This document shows, one piece after another, positions 61,690 through 64,000 of a stretch of 64,000 nt of DNA. The first letter of the stretch is position 1. Every line of letters starts with the position of its first letter. The translations under genes were made by a program, and so were the position numbers. Source of the DNA: Molanna angustata (Eukaryota; Arthropoda; Insecta; Trichoptera; Molannidae); assembly GCA_963576475.1 (NCBI GenBank), contig OY754972.1, positions 33,518,556 through 33,582,555 of the forward strand. Reading direction: 5' to 3'. The notes below the pieces were generated by a model that saw only the letters and a program-made list of their open reading frames with translations, was not told the origin of the DNA and did no database searches.

Positions 61690-62479
61690 TGTCCCTCTCA
61701 GTTTCGTTCCAACCGTTACACGGTACGGACGTGTTGCTCCGCAGCTCTTGTTATTGTTGCAAAGTTTTCGTTTTTACAAGTTTTAATCTTTATATTGTAT
61801 TTTATTATCTTTTGGTTTCCTTATGTTTCCCTGTTTCTCCCGTTTATACCAACTTGTTGGTGGGAAGACAGGAGGCAGGCCCCGCGCTGTGGAGGCCTGT
61901 ATGTGAAATTGTATGGGAACAATATTAATACTGTGACTTTTGTTATTTGATTCATTGTGACTATTTATTTGATGTGCTTCGCTCCTTTCAAAATAACATG
62001 TATTTCATGTGACTATATTTATACTGTGACTATTTTATTTTGATTTACTGTGACTATTTATTTGATGTTTCTGTGCTTTGTTTTTAATTTGGTTATTCTG
62101 CCTTACTGCGGCCCCATTGGGGTGGCCTGCATGGGACAGTATTTTTCTTTTTGTTGCGAATAAGTGCTATAAAGTTTCGTTTATGTAACTTCATGTAACT
62201 TGGACTTTCTTTTTATTTTTTTCTCCGTGTTTTAAAATATCTTGTTCGTAAATTAATAGTGAATATTATATCGTGTGTGTGTCTACCGGTTCATAATCAC
62301 GGTTGCTATCATGTGTTTCATGTGACTTGATTTTTAAGATTCGTCTGGGTAACAATACCTTTTTTTTTCATTTGGCGGCGGTGCGCATGCGCATTGTGAA
62401 TCACCGTGAGTGTGTTTTTTTTTAGTGCGCCGTCGAGGTGTTAACACCAGCGGGACCTTTGAAATTGTTCCCATAGGCG

Positions 62480-62850
62480 GCAGGAGCCTCGTTGCTTGGC
62501 CGCCATCTTTGTGTCTTTCTACAGTGTGGCTATATTGTGTAGTGCCTCAGGCGGCTGTTTTTCTCACTTGTGCGCCTGAGATACGAGTGGTGGCCTTAGG
62601 CGGCTTCGGCCCGTGTATCTGGCCGCAACTAGATACTTTATTGCTGCACAAGTTTTCTTGTGTGGTGCTTCAGGCGACCCGGCTCGACTCGTTTGCCCGT
62701 ACCGATGTACGTTTCTCGGGCGGCCTAGCTGGGGTTGGTCGCCTGACCGAGCTGTGTGGTGTTTAGGCGGTCGGGGCTGCTACGCTTGCCCGTAGCCTAG
62801 TACTTTCTCTCGGGCGGCCGGCTTGGGGTGGGTCCCCCGACCGAGGTGCT
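62480..62850 (+). repeat. CAGGCGG-type subrepeats in the R1 5' UTR (copy D)
   Basis: A short motif, (C/T)(T/A)(C/T)AGGCGG(C/T)(C/T), followed by GG(G)GC-rich text, recurs at about 62,546, 62,593, 62,670, 62,764 and (as CGGGCGGCCGG) 62,810. Copies A (43,661) and C (56,103; 56,171) have fewer. No coding content. Confidence 0.5.
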
Positions 62851-63216
62851 GTTGTTATCGCTACTTTGAGACTTGTCTCCTTTAATTGTTTATTAATCTG
62901 AGTTTTAGTGCATGTTCTTCTGACTATTATTGTTTGTTATTAACTTTCTTTGTCTTATGCTGCAGACGCTTTTGAGAGCTCATAACGCTCTAAACAGTGC
63001 ACTACTCATTTTGGTGTCTTAATTTTATGTCTTTCGCCTGAAAAGTGAAAAATAAAAGAACACTAAGTGTTACTAGTGTTTTTTGACTGGTTTTCGGTGG
63101 GGCCTACCAGCTACGGGGCCCACGCCCTACTTTCTATAGTCCGACACGGTTAAGCGTGAGAAACCTGAACCGGTGAACTGCACATGGTCTGGACTCTGTC
63201 CAAGGGCTTCTGAAAC

Positions 63217-63786
63217 ATGTTAACACCTGAAGTTGAAGATGAAGCGGCGACTTTCACGCCGAGGCAGTCGCTCCTGAGATCGCCGAGGGGCTCTGAAATG
63301 AACGTGGAAGAGAGCAGCCAGGGCGACACTGATGCGGCACCAATGGATTCCAGCACCAGCAGGAAGAAACGTAAGAAGTGCTCGTCACCGGGGGGCTCTC
63401 CGGCGGCTGTAACTGACAAAAACATCGTAGACCAGGGTACCTTGGAGCTCATTGGATTGGCCAAAGCCATCAATGAGGAATTGGGCTGCCTGAACATGAC
63501 CAAGGCTAATCTGCAAGATAAGGCCAGGGTCAGGTCTGCATCCACGAAAATCATGGAACTGGCTGCCGCGGCGGAGGCGAAGATTGCTGCTCTCCAAGGA
63601 GAGATTAAGGGACTAAAGGCTTGCATCCCTACTATGGAAGCCCTGAAAAACAAGATGGGGAAGCCTGCTGATGGACGTCAGTCGGGCCTCCTGACGCTGG
63701 ATGAAGATGCCTGGCCTGCGCTTGGACCGGTAAATAGACGTCAGATTGCGGAGACTGAGACTTCTGAGGCTCCCTCTGCCGGGTAA
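63217..63786 (+). pseudogene. R1 copy D ORF1, truncated by internal deletion
   Basis: Nearly identical to the first 180 residues of copy A (acidic N-terminus, SRKKRKKCSS, Ala-rich part, DEDAWPALGP). After RRQIAETE the reading enters ORF2 sequence in a wrong frame and stops at 63,784. The conserved core and the zinc knuckles are lost. Confidence 0.87.
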
Positions 63787-64000
63787 TGGGATGATCGTGG
63801 CTTATGCTGACGACGCCTTCCTTCTCATGGCTGGCGACGCGAGATTGAGCATTGAAAGACACTGAATCCGCACTCAGAATGATTAGTGAATGGGGCGAGA
63901 GAAACAGACTTTCCTTCTCTTCGGCGAAAACGGTTGGCATGGTCCTGAAGGGTTCCCTTAGCGGTAGGCGACATCCCTGTATTCGAATGGGCTTGGACGC
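63762..64000 (+). pseudogene. R1 copy D ORF2 fragment (RT)
   Basis: Resumes at the RT block just before the catalytic motif (CTTCTGAGGCTCCCTCTGCC, then a reading with AYADD) and continues to the window end, nearly identical to copy A from 47,453. A 2-bp loss near 63,863 shifts the frame. Confidence 0.85.

Larger units (their letters stand above)
61690..64000 (+). mobile_element. R1: R1-clade LINE, copy D (internally deleted, runs off the window)
   Basis: The 5' UTR is close to copy A (AGTTTCGTTCCAACCGTTAC; GGGAAGACAGGAGGCAGGCC; GGCGGTGCGCATGCGCATTG). ORF1 begins normally but jumps to the RT at about 63,760. About 2.8 kb relative to copy A is missing. The 3' part is beyond the window. Confidence 0.87.

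Overview
This is eukaryotic, AT-rich, arthropod-type DNA and most probably a moth or butterfly (Lepidoptera). The evidence is the mix of repeats: R1 and R2 rDNA retrotransposons with a 28S target fragment, a BEL/Pao LTR element, a piggyBac relic with a TTAA target, an intron-bearing Harbinger transposase, LINEs of the RNase H-bearing I/LOA group, a tRNA-derived SINE, and SINE-like repeats whose tails read TGATGGTATGTATG. There are no bacterial-style operons. No single-copy host gene is recognisable, apart from two decayed THAP-domain fragments and possibly the HARBI1-like gene. The window is essentially a nest of mobile elements.

Layout. 1-2.1 kb: THAP relic, a fold-back element with arms of about 180 bp, and a duplicated 200-bp block. 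2.1-4.6 kb: 5'-truncated CR1/Jockey-like LINE, itself hit by a 148-bp SINE-like insert. 4.6-7.7 kb: small dispersed repeats. 7.7-12.0 kb: LINE with an intact 1223-aa endonuclease/RT/RNase H ORF2 but a deleted ORF1. 12.17-15.46 kb: piggyBac relic with TTAA ends whose catalytic core is lost and which carries two unrelated arrays, each of 13 units of exactly 60 bp. 15.58-16.54 kb: MITE. 17.27-18.80 kb: five-exon Harbinger transposase/HARBI1-like gene with an open reading frame of 360 aa. 19.05 to about 25.0 kb (minus): second RNase H LINE with ORF1 and ORF2 both open. 25-33.4 kb: LINE 3' ends, SINE-like copies, a THAP relic and microsatellites.

33.37-64.0 kb is the most informative part. It reads as a decayed rDNA locus: R2 relics; then a BEL/Pao element (35,832-42,706, 5-bp TSD GCTGA) inserted in the R2 3' tail; then a 74-bp fragment of 28S rDNA running from the R2 site to the R1 site; then a head-to-tail array of four R1-clade LINEs. 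R1 copy A is complete with intact ORF1 and ORF2 and is flanked by a perfect 14-bp TSD (TGTCCCTCTCTGAT). Copies B, C and D are broken.

Comparing the R1 copies exposes RNA structure supported by compensatory changes. There is a nested hairpin at the extreme 3' end, a small hairpin near the 5' end, a conserved GTCCC/GGGAC hairpin in the 3' UTR, and a 12-13-nt complementarity between the 5' end and the start of the 3' UTR that co-varies between copies A and C.
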